This document shows, in pieces, positions 53,844 to 63,071 of a stretch of 64,000 bases of DNA. The stretch spans positions 248,001-312,000 of the forward strand of contig NZ_CP012334.1 of the NCBI RefSeq assembly GCF_001704295.1, in the 5' to 3' direction. This stretch comes from Bordetella sp. H567 (GTDB lineage Bacteria; Pseudomonadota; Gammaproteobacteria; Burkholderiales; Burkholderiaceae_B). Each line of letters starts with the position of its first letter. The stretch's first letter is position 1. The position numbers and the translations under genes were made by a program. The notes under the pieces were generated by a model that was not told where the DNA came from, made no database searches, and saw only the letters and a program-made list of their open reading frames with translations.

Positions 53844-54830
53844 ATGAAAGCACGCATGCTAAGCAGATGCTGCGGGGTCCTGGCCGGCATGGCGCTGGCG
53901 CTGTCCGGCGCGACGGCGATGGCGGCCTGGCCCGGCGACAAGATCATCCGCATGGTGGTGCCTTTCGCGGCGGGCGGATCCACCGACCTGATCGCCCGCA
54001 AGCTGGCCGAGGGCCTGGGCAAGAACCTGGGCGCCAACGTCATCGTCGAGAACCGCCCGGGCGCGGGCGGCACCGTCGGCACCGACTACGTCGCGCGCCA
54101 GCCGGCGGACGGCTACACCATCCTGATGGGCTCGGTCAGCACCCATGGCAGCGCGCCGTGCATCTATTCCAACCTGCCCTATAACGCGGTCAAGGACTTC
54201 ACGCCGCTGGCGGTCGTGGCGACGATTCCCAACGTCATCGTCATCAACAACAACAAGGTTCCGGCGCAGGACCTGCAGTCCTTCGTGGCGCTGGCCAAGA
54301 AGGACCCGGGCCGCTACACCTACGCCTCCAACGGCCCGGGCACCTCGAACCACCTGGCATCGGCCTTCTTCACCAATGCCGCGGGCGTCTCCATGACGCA
54401 CGTGCCCTACCGCGGATCCGGCCCGGCCCTGATCGACCTGCTGGGCGGCCAGGTCGACATGATGATGGACGTCGTCATGACCTCGTATCCCTACATCAAG
54501 GAAGGCAAGCTGCGCGCGCTGGCCGTGACCTCCTCGCAGCGCAGCCCCATGCTGCCGAACGTGCCCACCGTCGCCGAATCGGGCTATCCCGGTTTCGAGG
54601 CCATCGTGTGGTTCGGCATGTTCGCGCCAGCCCATTTGCCCGCTGACATCGCCGGCCGGCTGAGCAAGGCCATCGTCGCCGTGCAGAACGGGCCGGACAT
54701 GAAGCAATACCTGGAAAGCACGGGTTCGCAGGTCTCCTCGGTGACCGGCGAGGCCTTTGCCGCCATGATCAAGGAAGACAACGCCAAGTGGTGCAAGGTC
54801 GTCCAGCAGGCCAAGATCAAGCTCGACTAG
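53844..54830 (+). CDS. Bug family tripartite tricarboxylate transporter substrate-binding protein
   Basis: 328 residues from ATG 53844 (MKARMLSRCCGVLAGMALAL), which starts a clear signal peptide ending in ATAMA. The mature fold opens WPGDKIIRMVVPFAAGGSTD and has VIVENRPGAGGTVGTDYVAR, ASNGPGTSNHLASAFFTNA and DLLGGQVDMMMDVVMTSYPY. A longer reading from 53724 or a start at 53823 is possible; AAGGGGAAT precedes 53844. It captures a carboxylate or amide in the periplasm and, placed before hyuA and hyuB, probably a hydantoin- or oxoproline-like compound (inference). No TctA/TctB genes are near. Confidence 0.93.
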   Translation: MKARMLSRCCGVLAGMALALSGATAMAAWPGDKIIRMVVPFAAGGSTDLIARKLAEGLGKNLGANVIVENRPGAGGTVGTDYVARQPADGYTILMGSVSTHGSAPCIYSNLPYNAVKDFTPLAVVATIPNVIVINNNKVPAQDLQSFVALAKKDPGRYTYASNGPGTSNHLASAFFTNAAGVSMTHVPYRGSGPALIDLLGGQVDMMMDVVMTSYPYIKEGKLRALAVTSSQRSPMLPNVPTVAESGYPGFEAIVWFGMFAPAHLPADIAGRLSKAIVAVQNGPDMKQYLESTGSQVSSVTGEAFAAMIKEDNAKWCKVVQQAKIKLD

Positions 54831-54941
54831 GGCCTGTCAACGCGAGAAGGCGCCTTCCCGGGTTGGCAGGACCACGCATGCCCCGGATGCGCGGCGCGCA
54901 ACGCGCCGCGCCAGATTGACTCTTTTCAGGAAGACAACGAT

Positions 54942-56999
54942 ATGTACCGTATCGGCATAGACGTCGGCGGGACGTTTACCGACTTCACCATGATCGACGA
55001 GACCGCCGGTGTGGTGCATTTCCACAAGGTACCGTCCACGCCGGACGATCCGTCGCGCGCCATCGCCACCGGCATCGCCGGCCTGCTGGAGATGCACGGC
55101 GTCGAGCCGTCCCAGGTATCGCACGTGGGCCACGGCACGACGGTGGCGACCAACCTGATCATCGAGCGCAAGGGCGCGCCGGTCGGCCTGATCACCACGC
55201 GCGGTTTTCGCGACGTGCTGGAAATCGGCCGCCAGACCCGTCCGCACCTGTACGACTACGGCGTCGGCAAGCCGCCCGTGGCCGTGCCCCGCCAGTTCCG
55301 CATCGAGGTCGCCGAACGCGTGCAGGCCACGGGCGAAGTGCGCGAGCCGCTGGACGAACAGGCCGTGCGCGAGGCCGCGCGCTATTTCAAGCAGCATGGC
55401 ATCGGCGCCATCACCATCTGCTTCCTCCACTCCTATCGCAATCCGGTGCATGAACTGCGCGCCCGCGAGATCGTCGCCGAGGAAATCCCGGACGCCTACA
55501 TCAGCCTGTCCAGCGAAGTCTTGCCGGAGTTCCGCGAATACGAACGCCTGTCCACCACCGTGCTGAACGCCGCGGTCGGGCCGCGCATGGCCAGCTATCT
55601 GGAGCGCTTCCTGCTGCGTGTGCGCGAACTGGGCATCGCCCATGAGCCTCACACCGTGCACTCCAACGGTGGGCTGATGTCCATCGCCAGCGTGCGCCAG
55701 TTTCCCGTGCGCACCTGCCTGTCCGGCCCGGCGGCCGGCGTGGTGGGCGCCGCCGCGGTGGGCCGTGTGATCGGCAGCCCCAACCTGGTCACCTTCGACG
55801 TCGGCGGCACCAGCACCGACGTATCGCTGATCGTCGAAGGCAAGCCGCTGTTCACCTCGCATCGCCACGTTGCCGGCTATCCCGTCAAGACGCCCATGGT
55901 CGATATCCACGTCATCGGCGCGGGCGGCGGCAGCATTGCGTGGATGGACGACGCCGGCGCGCTGAAGGTCGGTCCGCACAGCGCGGGCGCCGTGCCGGGC
56001 CCCGTGGGCTACGGCCGCGGCGGCGAGGAACCCACCATCACCGACGCCGAAATCGTGTTGCAGCGCCTGAACCCCGTCTCGCTGCTGAACGGCCGCATGC
56101 CGGTCCATGCCGAGGCGGCGCGCCAGGTCATCCAGGACAAGGTCGCGCGCCCGCTGGGCCTGGGCATCGAGGATGCCGCCGAAGGCATCCTGCGCATCGC
56201 CACCGCCAACATGAGCCGCGCCATCCGCGCCGTCTCCACCGAGCGCGGCTACGACCTGTCGCGCTTCGCCCTGTTCGCCTTCGGCGGCGCGGGGCCGCTG
56301 CATGCCGTGGAAGTCGCGCAGGAATGCGGCATCCCGCGCGTCATCGTGCCGCAGGAGCCGGGCACCATGTGCGCGCGCGGCATCCTGCTCAGCGACATTT
56401 CCTTCGACTTCGTGCGCAGCGAAATTTCGCTGGCCACGGCGGACAACTGGACCCGCGTCGCGGCGATCTTCGATGCGCTGCGCCGGCAGGCCGACGATTG
56501 GCTGGCGGCCGAAGGCGTGGCTGCGCAACTGCGCGCCGCCCACTGCGCCATCGACGCGCGCTATGAAGGGCAGAACTTCGAGGTGCAGGTGCCGCTGGAC
56601 GACACCGCCGCCAGCGGCTTCCAGGAATTCCTGTCGCGCTTCGCCCAGGCGCATATGCGCGAGTACGGCTACGACGTGGACGACCGCGCCATCCAGATCA
56701 TCAACTGCCGCGTGCAGGCCACCGGCCAGGTGATCAAGGCACCGCTGTCGCCGCGCACGGTGCGCGGCACCGTGGCGGAGGCCCGCGTCGGCGCGCGCGA
56801 CGCCTATTTCGGCGCGGCGCACGGCTGGCTGGAAGCGCCCGTGTACGACCGCGGCCGCCTGCCCACCGGCGTGCCCTTTCACGGCCCCGCGCTGGTCGAG
56901 GAGATGAGCTCCACCACCGTGGTCGGCGTCGGCAACCATGCCGTGGTGGACGATTACGGCAACCTGATCATTACCCTGCAAGGCAACGCAAATGGCTGA
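54942..56999 (+). CDS. hyuA: Hydantoinase/oxoprolinase family protein, subunit A (HyuA)
   Basis: 685 residues. The N-terminal ASKHA-like fold begins MYRIGIDVGGTFTDFTMIDE, then GHGTTVATNLIIERKGAPVG and LITTRGFRDVLEIGRQTRPH. The actin-like core continues with TCLSGPAAGVVGAAAVGRVI, VTFDVGGTSTDVSLIVEGKP and FALFAFGGAGPLHAVEVAQE. It is the ATP-binding subunit of N-methylhydantoinase, 5-oxoprolinase and acetophenone or acetone carboxylase-type enzymes, which phosphorylate a carbonyl during ring opening or carboxylation. AGGAAGACA precedes the start. It overlaps hyuB by 8 bases and follows the Bug gene, so the set imports and opens a cyclic amide (inference). Confidence 0.93.
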   Translation: MYRIGIDVGGTFTDFTMIDETAGVVHFHKVPSTPDDPSRAIATGIAGLLEMHGVEPSQVSHVGHGTTVATNLIIERKGAPVGLITTRGFRDVLEIGRQTRPHLYDYGVGKPPVAVPRQFRIEVAERVQATGEVREPLDEQAVREAARYFKQHGIGAITICFLHSYRNPVHELRAREIVAEEIPDAYISLSSEVLPEFREYERLSTTVLNAAVGPRMASYLERFLLRVRELGIAHEPHTVHSNGGLMSIASVRQFPVRTCLSGPAAGVVGAAAVGRVIGSPNLVTFDVGGTSTDVSLIVEGKPLFTSHRHVAGYPVKTPMVDIHVIGAGGGSIAWMDDAGALKVGPHSAGAVPGPVGYGRGGEEPTITDAEIVLQRLNPVSLLNGRMPVHAEAARQVIQDKVARPLGLGIEDAAEGILRIATANMSRAIRAVSTERGYDLSRFALFAFGGAGPLHAVEVAQECGIPRVIVPQEPGTMCARGILLSDISFDFVRSEISLATADNWTRVAAIFDALRRQADDWLAAEGVAAQLRAAHCAIDARYEGQNFEVQVPLDDTAASGFQEFLSRFAQAHMREYGYDVDDRAIQIINCRVQATGQVIKAPLSPRTVRGTVAEARVGARDAYFGAAHGWLEAPVYDRGRLPTGVPFHGPALVEEMSSTTVVGVGNHAVVDDYGNLIITLQGNANG

Positions 57000-58713
57000 A
57001 CCTACCCGCACGGATGACGCCCTGGCCGATCCCATCGGCATGGAGGTCTTCTGCAACCGGCTGCTGTCGATTACGGAAGACATGAACAACACGCTGGTGC
57101 GTGCATCGTTCTCCACCAACATCAAGGAACGCAAGGACTGCTCGGTGGCGCTGTTCGACGCCGCCGGCCGCCTGGTCGCGCAGGGCACGCAGATACCCCT
57201 GCACCTGGGTTCGCTGGACGGCGCCATGCAGGCCATCCTGCAACGCCATCCGATCGACACCATCGAAGACGGCGACATCTTCATCTGCAACGATCCCTAC
57301 CTGGCCAACGGCAGCCACCTGCCCGATATCAACATCGTCACGCCGGTGTTCTGGGAAGGGCGCTTGTGCTTCTTCGCGGCCAACATCGCGCATCACGCCG
57401 ACGTGGGCGGCCCGGTGCCGGGCTCCATCGCGGGCGGCCTGAATTCCATCTTCGCCGAAGGCATCCGCATCCCCGTCACCCGCCTGGCGCGCGCCGGTAA
57501 GGTGGACGAGGACCTGCTGAACCTGATCTGCGCCAACACGCGCGATCCGGAGGAGCGCCTGCTGGACCTGCGCGTGCAGATGGCCACCAACCGGCGCGGC
57601 GCGGCGGCCATGCAAGGCCTGATCCGCCAGATGGGCCTGGACGCGGTGCTGCAATCGGTGGACGACGTCATCCGCTATACCCGCCGCCGCCTGCTGAACC
57701 GCATCGCGGAGCTGAAGCAGGGCAGCTACACCTTCCATTCCGACCTGGACGACGACGGGCTGGGCGGCGATCCGGTGCGCATCCAGGTCACCTTGACCGT
57801 GCATCCGGAGCGCCTGCACTTCGACTTCACCGGTTCGGGCCGCCAGGCGCGCGGCGCCATGAACCTGCCGGTGAACGCGCTGCGTGCTTCGGTCTTCTAC
57901 GCGGTCAAGGCGCTGCTGGATCCGGATATCGCGCCCAATGCTGGGTTGTTCGAGCCTATCGATATCCACGCGCCCCTGGGCACCATCACGAATCCGGAGC
58001 ATCCCGCCGCCGTGGGCGCGCGTTCGATCACCGCGCAGAAAGTGGCCGGGGCGATTTTCGGGGCGTTCCGGGGGCTGCTGCCGCCGGAAAAAATCATGGC
58101 GTCGGGCAACGACTGCTGCCCGGCCATCGTGTTCTCCGGCAAGTGGGCCACGCGTCCGGGCCAGTTCGTGTACCTGGAAACGCTGGGCGGTGGCGCGGGG
58201 GCGCGGTATGACAGCGACGGCATGGACGCGATCCACGTCCATATGACGAATACGTCGAACCTGCCCGTGGAAGCGCTGGAAAACGAATATCCGCTGCTGA
58301 TGGACGAGTACGCGATGATCCCGGATTCGGGCGGCGCGGGCCGCACGCGCGGCGGGCTGGCCATCGCCAAGCAGATCCGCGCGCTGGTGCCGGGCATCGT
58401 CTTCTCCGCACGTTCGGATAGTCATACGGTGGGTGTCGCCACCGGCGTGGACGGCGGGCTGGACGGACGCCGCGCGCGCCTGGTGCGCAATCACGGCACG
58501 CCGCGGGAGGAAGAGCTGTTCTCGAAGACGGCGAACATCGTGCTGGATGCGGACGAAAGCGTACGCATTGAAACGCCTGGGGGCGGTGGGTATGGCGCTC
58601 CTGCGCAGCGCGCGCCGGAGCGTTTGCGGCGCGACCTGCTGGACGGCAAGACCAGCGAAGCGGCAGCGCGCGAGGTGTATGGCGCCGCCGTGGACGCGGT
58701 GCGGTCTTCGTGA
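56992..58713 (+). CDS. hyuB: Hydantoinase B/oxoprolinase family protein, subunit B (HyuB)
   Basis: 573 residues. DPIGMEVFCNRLLSITEDMN and NNTLVRASFSTNIKERKDCS open the family domain, followed by FICNDPYLANGSHLPDINIV, FDFTGSGRQARGAMNLPVNA and the Gly-rich C-terminus LETLGGGAGARYDSDGMDAI, PDSGGAGRTRGGLAIAKQIR and IETPGGGGYGAPAQRAPERL. HyuB holds the metal-dependent hydrolase part of the A2B2-type enzyme. Its start lies within the hyuA end (8-base overlap), so the subunits are co-translated. The product class (hydantoinase, oxoprolinase or carboxylase) cannot be settled from sequence; no gamma subunit of acetone carboxylase is present. Confidence 0.93.
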   Translation: MAEPTRTDDALADPIGMEVFCNRLLSITEDMNNTLVRASFSTNIKERKDCSVALFDAAGRLVAQGTQIPLHLGSLDGAMQAILQRHPIDTIEDGDIFICNDPYLANGSHLPDINIVTPVFWEGRLCFFAANIAHHADVGGPVPGSIAGGLNSIFAEGIRIPVTRLARAGKVDEDLLNLICANTRDPEERLLDLRVQMATNRRGAAAMQGLIRQMGLDAVLQSVDDVIRYTRRRLLNRIAELKQGSYTFHSDLDDDGLGGDPVRIQVTLTVHPERLHFDFTGSGRQARGAMNLPVNALRASVFYAVKALLDPDIAPNAGLFEPIDIHAPLGTITNPEHPAAVGARSITAQKVAGAIFGAFRGLLPPEKIMASGNDCCPAIVFSGKWATRPGQFVYLETLGGGAGARYDSDGMDAIHVHMTNTSNLPVEALENEYPLLMDEYAMIPDSGGAGRTRGGLAIAKQIRALVPGIVFSARSDSHTVGVATGVDGGLDGRRARLVRNHGTPREEELFSKTANIVLDADESVRIETPGGGGYGAPAQRAPERLRRDLLDGKTSEAAAREVYGAAVDAVRSS

Positions 58714-58792
58714 CGGTTTGCTGACAGGGGTGGGCGTGCGCTAGCCTTGATGGGTTCGCCGCCGCCGCGCGGCCCCGTCAGGAGATCCCGCC

Positions 58793-59644
58793 ATGCCGAC
58801 CGCCCCGCAGTCCTCTCCCGTCTGGTTCATCACCGGTTGTTCCACTGGCTTCGGCCGCGCACTGGCGCTGGCGGTGATCGCTCGCGGCTGGCCCGTCGTG
58901 GCCACCGCGCGCGACCAGGCCCGCATCGCGGACCTCGCGGAACGGTCACCGGACCGCGTACTGGCGTTGTCGCTGGACGTCACGGACACGGCCGCCATCA
59001 CCGCGGCCGTGCGCGCGGCGCAGGAACGTTTCGGCCGCATCGATGTGCTGGTCAATAACGCGGGATACGGCTACCAGTCCACGGTGGAAGAGGGCGTCGA
59101 AGCGGAGATCCGCGCGCAGTTCGATGCCAATGTGTTTGGCCTGTTCGCCATGACACGGGCAGTGCTGCCCGGCATGCGGGAGCGGCGGCGTGGGCATATC
59201 ATCAACATTACGTCCGTGGCCGGCCTGGTGGGCTTCCAGGGATCCGCCTATTACGCGGCCTCCAAGCATGCCGTCGAGGGTTTCTCCGATGCTTTGGCGG
59301 CGGAAGTGACTTCGTTGGGCATCCAGGTCACCTGCGTCGAGCCGGGGCCATTCCGCACCGATTGGGCCGGTCGTTCGCTACGGCAAACGCCTACCCGGAT
59401 CGCCGACTACGCCGAGAGCTCCGCCAAGCGCATGCAGGCCACGCGCGAGAACAGCGGCAAGCAGATCGGGGATCCGGATCGTGCCGCACAGGCCATGATT
59501 CATATCACCGAAGTGGATACAGCGCCTCGCCATCTGGTGCTGGGCGGTTTTGGTGTCAAGGCGGTGACGGACAAGTTGCGGGAACGGCTCGATCAAATCG
59601 AGGCTTGGCGCGGTGTGGGGCTGGCGGCGGACTTTCCCGAATAG
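58793..59644 (+). CDS. Short-chain dehydrogenase/reductase (classical SDR)
   Basis: 283 residues. The dinucleotide motif TGCSTGFGRALALAV is at about residues 14-28, NNAGYGYQ near 90, the catalytic Ser in IINITSVAGLVGFQGS and YxxxK in YYAASKHAVEGFSDALAAE. Length and the C-terminal VEPGPFRTDWAGRSL fit the classical SDR group often annotated oxidoreductase or SDR family NAD(P)-dependent. AGGAGATCCCGCC precedes the start. It is a single gene; a long hairpin begins on its stop codon and separates it from the convergent cupin gene. The substrate is unknown. Confidence 0.93.
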   Translation: MPTAPQSSPVWFITGCSTGFGRALALAVIARGWPVVATARDQARIADLAERSPDRVLALSLDVTDTAAITAAVRAAQERFGRIDVLVNNAGYGYQSTVEEGVEAEIRAQFDANVFGLFAMTRAVLPGMRERRRGHIINITSVAGLVGFQGSAYYAASKHAVEGFSDALAAEVTSLGIQVTCVEPGPFRTDWAGRSLRQTPTRIADYAESSAKRMQATRENSGKQIGDPDRAAQAMIHITEVDTAPRHLVLGGFGVKAVTDKLRERLDQIEAWRGVGLAADFPE

Positions 59645-59685
59645 CGTGCGGGAGTCGTGACACTGGCGCCACGACTCCCGCACGC
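59644..59685. terminator. 16-bp stem hairpin between convergent SDR and cupin genes
   Basis: GCGTGCGGGAGTCGTG pairs perfectly with CACGACTCCCGCACGC around a 10-base loop, starting on the last base of the SDR stop codon. It would form in transcripts from either side. No clear T-run follows on the plus strand; the minus strand has only TTTT at 59697-59694, beyond the cupin stop. A bidirectional transcription stop or 3' end stabiliser is likely. Confidence 0.6.
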
Positions 59686-59717
59686 AGCGATCAAAACCCC
59701 CAACCCGCATCGCGCCG

Positions 59718-60047
59718 TCAGTCGACGATGAACAACACCGCCCCCGCGGCGGTGGATGACCGATGCGCCTCAGCCCCATCGGCGACTTGATAGCTCATCC
59801 CCGGACGCAGGGTAAACCGCCGCCCATCCTCCAGTTCGGTATCCAACGACCCCGACAGGCACAGCAGGATATGCCCCTTGCTGCACCAATGGTCCGCCAG
59901 ATACCCTGGGGTGTATTCGACCATGCGCACGCGTATGTCCCCGAACTGGCGGGTACGCCAAAGCGCCTTGCCTGTCGTGCCGGCATGTTCGGTAGCCTCG
60001 ATGGCCGACCAGTCGGTCGTGCCAAATGGAATGTCGGAGAGTTTCAT
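59718..60047 (-). CDS. DHCW-motif cupin fold protein
   Basis: 109 residues. YTPGYLADHWCSKGHILLCL is the family's hallmark, followed by LDTELEDGRRFTLRPGMSYQ and HRSSTAAGAVLFIVD, a small single cupin barrel. The DHWC/KGH residues probably hold a metal. Members are widespread small cytosolic proteins with no established reaction. The start at 60047 (MKLSDIPFGTTDW) has GGACG upstream. It lies 53 bases downstream of orphan gene 3 in the same direction and could be co-transcribed with it. Confidence 0.88.
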   Translation of the reverse strand: MKLSDIPFGTTDWSAIEATEHAGTTGKALWRTRQFGDIRVRMVEYTPGYLADHWCSKGHILLCLSGSLDTELEDGRRFTLRPGMSYQVADGAEAHRSSTAAGAVLFIVD

Positions 60048-60100
60048 CGTGGGACGTCCAGGGAGCAGGCCAGCGTGGGCGAGGGAAAATTCGATGATCG

Positions 60101-62986
60101 TTATTGTAGGGGCGTCAGCGTATAGCGGATGTCGACCGCTCTTCGCAACCCGAGTACAACGCCCTGCGCGTCCGCGCGCAGTTCGAAGGCCGCCTGGATG
60201 CGGCTGCGCGACGGATCCAGTGCGATCGTGCCGTATGGCATCGCTGAAGCCGCCGTGATCAAGGGCAGGTTTCTGATCTCGCTCCATGTCAACAAGGTGG
60301 CGATGCTGTATTCCCCGTCGGGCTCCCGCCGCACCCGGAATTCGGTGGCATTCGGCGCCGACGTCGGGCCTTTCGCCCGCGAGCCGTCCGGCAACCGCAG
60401 CGCATAGCTGTCCGGCGATGCCGCGAGCGCGGCGACGAAGCCCTCCGGTATGCCCCGATGCATCCATCGCGTCAAGGTCGTCATCGCCGCGCCCGCCAGG
60501 TCGCGCAGGGCGTGCATGGCCGTACCCATGGCGGCAAGCCGGGCGTCCTTGTCCAAGGCCGCCGAAAAGCCGCCGCTGTATACCGCGTTTCCGCGTGGCC
60601 CGATGCCTTCCACGCTCAGCGCCATGCCAGGCTGGTCCAGCATGCCGCGCGCGAATTTCTCGCTGACGACGAACCAGGAAGGCTGGCCGTCGGAGGCATG
60701 CAGATTGATGGGCCGCGAGCGCAGAACATCCTCGGTGGGCGGGGCGGCCAGATACCGTTCCAAGGTGCAATGCAGGGCGTACGTGATGCAGGGCATCGCC
60801 ACATGGTTCGCCGCGTCCCAGTCCACGCCGAATTGGCCCGCGATGGCCGCACGCAAAGCCTCGGTATGGACGTCTTCGGGGGCGGGCGTCGTGGCGCCGT
60901 CGCGGCCAAGACCGGCATCCCCGTCCGCACGGTGGGCCACCGCGATGGCGGCGTGCAGATGGCGTTCCACATACCACGCCAGCATCAGCGTGGACGTGCA
61001 TGCATCCAGGCGCGCGCATTCCTCTTGCCGTTGCGCGGTGGACCAGTCAGCCCATGCCTCGACGAGCTCGCTCAAGCGCGGGTGCGTTCCGCCGATCCGC
61101 GCCGGCGCCGGACCCATGCGATTGTCCGTTGCGGCGTCGTCCTGGCGCGCAAGGCCTTCGATCGTGGGCCAAACCACATCCTGGGCGAGCGCGGAGTTGG
61201 TGTCCGCCGAGACGTCCTCGCCCATGGCTGCCAGGCGCCGGCTGACCTGGAACAGGATGTCCGCCACGTCGCGCAAGCGCGCGAAGACCGTCGCGATATC
61301 GGCGTCGGCGCGCATCAGCGTCTGGACCAATTGGCGCATGCTCTCGCGTGCCCGGGGCGGTATCCCGCGGCGCGCGTCGATTGCCGCCGTCAATGCCGGT
61401 TTGTCCACCAGCGTTCCAAGGGACGATAGAGGCGGGATGGCGGTACGCAGCCTGCCCAGTTCGGCGTCGGACATGCCGCGCAGCATGCGTGCATCGGAAT
61501 CATCGCCGTCGCCTTGCAACAGGGCGCGCATGCCGCTTACGGCATGCCGCAGGGACGCTTCCAATTCATCGGGCATGGGGGTGTTGAACGCATCCTGCGT
61601 CCTGCGCAGTTCCCATAGTGCATGGGCCAGCGCTGACAGATGGGTCAAGGCGACTGTCCGGTCTTTCAGGGCGATCGCCTCGTGCAGGCGGGCAAGCGAC
61701 TCCTCCACGGCCCGGCGGTCTGCCCCCAGCATATCGGCCTGTACGGCCTCCACCGCCGCGGTGACCGAGGCGTCGGCCAGCGCCGGCATATCGGGACGCG
61801 CATCCAGCGATGTTTTGATGGAGGACAGCTCGCGCGGCTGTAGCGTACGCAATACGGCGGATCGCCAGTCCTCCGGCAAGCGGTTCATGGCGAAGGCCAG
61901 GGCTTCGGTCCGTATGCGCGCGCGCAACACGCTGGAGTGGGGCAACACGCCGGTCAAGGTGAACGCGGCGTTGTCCAGCCGCCGGTATAGCGTGTGCATG
62001 GCGTCGGCCACGCGTTGACTGCCGACGGGCCACTCGATCGTGCGCGCGGCTTGCGCGACGGCCACGCGCTTGCGGCCGTCCAGCTGCAGGTGCACGGCGT
62101 CGCGCCACGTCGTCAGCGCTTCGCCGCTGCATGCGGCGCTGAAGGCCAGGGCCGCTTCCTCTTCCGCCGGATAGGCGCCGTAGAACTCGTCGCGCACGGA
62201 CAGTTCCGGCCAGGCCTGGGCGGCCAGTTTGCCCAATTCCGCGTTTGTCAGGATGTCCAGCATGCGGCTGAGCACCTGCGCGGCGGAACGCGTGGGCGAC
62301 GATAGCCATAGGCCGATGCCGTGCAGCTGTTCCAGCGTATCGCGGACCTGGCGTGCCGCCTCCGGCGTGTAGGCCGTCGTCCTGAGCAGCCGTCCGAACA
62401 GCGGCGTGCCGATGCGCGCCGCGAGTGTCTCCGCCAAGGCCGCTTCCAGCGTCTCCAGCACGCGGTGCGCAACGGGGCGCAGCTTGTCGTTCTGAAGGTC
62501 GGCAATGGCGCGCGTACATGGCGCGCTGGCGGTCAGATCGTTGTACAGCTGTGAAAGCCGCTCCGGGTCCTTGATGTCATCCAGGCAACGATGCAGGATC
62601 GCGATCATCGCGGGCTGTTCCAGTTCGAAGCCGCCGGACATCGCGTCCTTGCAGACCGCCTTCAGCAGCTTCGCGCCATCGTGCTCGGAAAGCTCGTCGA
62701 TCTCGCGCCGGCTCCACCGCGCGAGGAAGCGATCCATGGAGTCGGCCAGGCGTGTTTCGACCCTTTCCATGCGCATGGCGGCGCGCCGCTGCGTGCCGGC
62801 CACCATATAGCGTATCGAATAGCCCAGGCTGCCCGTCGTGGCCGGCCTGTGGCCCGTGTCAGACGCGCGGCGGGCGCCGCCCGGCCGGGCCGTGGCCGGC
62901 TGGGTGGCGGCGTCACGGTCACGGCCCGGGGGTGCGTTGGCGAAAAGGACAGCGGGCAGCGTGTTGCTGTAGCCATTGATGGGCAT
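60101..62986 (-). CDS. Orphan gene 3, 961-residue hypothetical protein; candidate type III secretion effector
   Basis: 961 residues, no family recognised. Residues 1-55 (MPINGYSNTLPAVLFANAPP, then Ala/Pro/Arg/Thr-rich) look disordered, without a signal peptide or membrane segment. Residues from about 70 to 690 are rich in Leu, Ala, Arg and Glu and look helical throughout (for example RMERVETRLADSMDRFLARW and LETLEAALAETLAARIGTPL). The last 200 residues differ (SWFVVSEKFARGMLDQPG, ALRLPDGSRAKGPTSAPN, FRVRREPDGEYSIATLLTWS) and end in short beta-like segments. The start at 62986 has AGGCACCC, a modest site, and an hrp-box-like promoter at 63072-63099. Size, polar N-terminus and promoter resemble large type III effectors (inference). 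It is not obviously linked to its neighbours. Confidence 0.78.
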   Translation of the reverse strand: MPINGYSNTLPAVLFANAPPGRDRDAATQPATARPGGARRASDTGHRPATTGSLGYSIRYMVAGTQRRAAMRMERVETRLADSMDRFLARWSRREIDELSEHDGAKLLKAVCKDAMSGGFELEQPAMIAILHRCLDDIKDPERLSQLYNDLTASAPCTRAIADLQNDKLRPVAHRVLETLEAALAETLAARIGTPLFGRLLRTTAYTPEAARQVRDTLEQLHGIGLWLSSPTRSAAQVLSRMLDILTNAELGKLAAQAWPELSVRDEFYGAYPAEEEAALAFSAACSGEALTTWRDAVHLQLDGRKRVAVAQAARTIEWPVGSQRVADAMHTLYRRLDNAAFTLTGVLPHSSVLRARIRTEALAFAMNRLPEDWRSAVLRTLQPRELSSIKTSLDARPDMPALADASVTAAVEAVQADMLGADRRAVEESLARLHEAIALKDRTVALTHLSALAHALWELRRTQDAFNTPMPDELEASLRHAVSGMRALLQGDGDDSDARMLRGMSDAELGRLRTAIPPLSSLGTLVDKPALTAAIDARRGIPPRARESMRQLVQTLMRADADIATVFARLRDVADILFQVSRRLAAMGEDVSADTNSALAQDVVWPTIEGLARQDDAATDNRMGPAPARIGGTHPRLSELVEAWADWSTAQRQEECARLDACTSTLMLAWYVERHLHAAIAVAHRADGDAGLGRDGATTPAPEDVHTEALRAAIAGQFGVDWDAANHVAMPCITYALHCTLERYLAAPPTEDVLRSRPINLHASDGQPSWFVVSEKFARGMLDQPGMALSVEGIGPRGNAVYSGGFSAALDKDARLAAMGTAMHALRDLAGAAMTTLTRWMHRGIPEGFVAALAASPDSYALRLPDGSRAKGPTSAPNATEFRVRREPDGEYSIATLLTWSEIRNLPLITAASAMPYGTIALDPSRSRIQAAFELRADAQGVVLGLRRAVDIRYTLTPLQ

Positions 62987-63071
62987 GGGTGCCTGCTCCG
63001 GAGGGAGCCGGCGCCTGGGCGGGGCCGGCAGGAGGAAGAGAAAAGCACTGCGTACCGCGAGACAACGGGGG

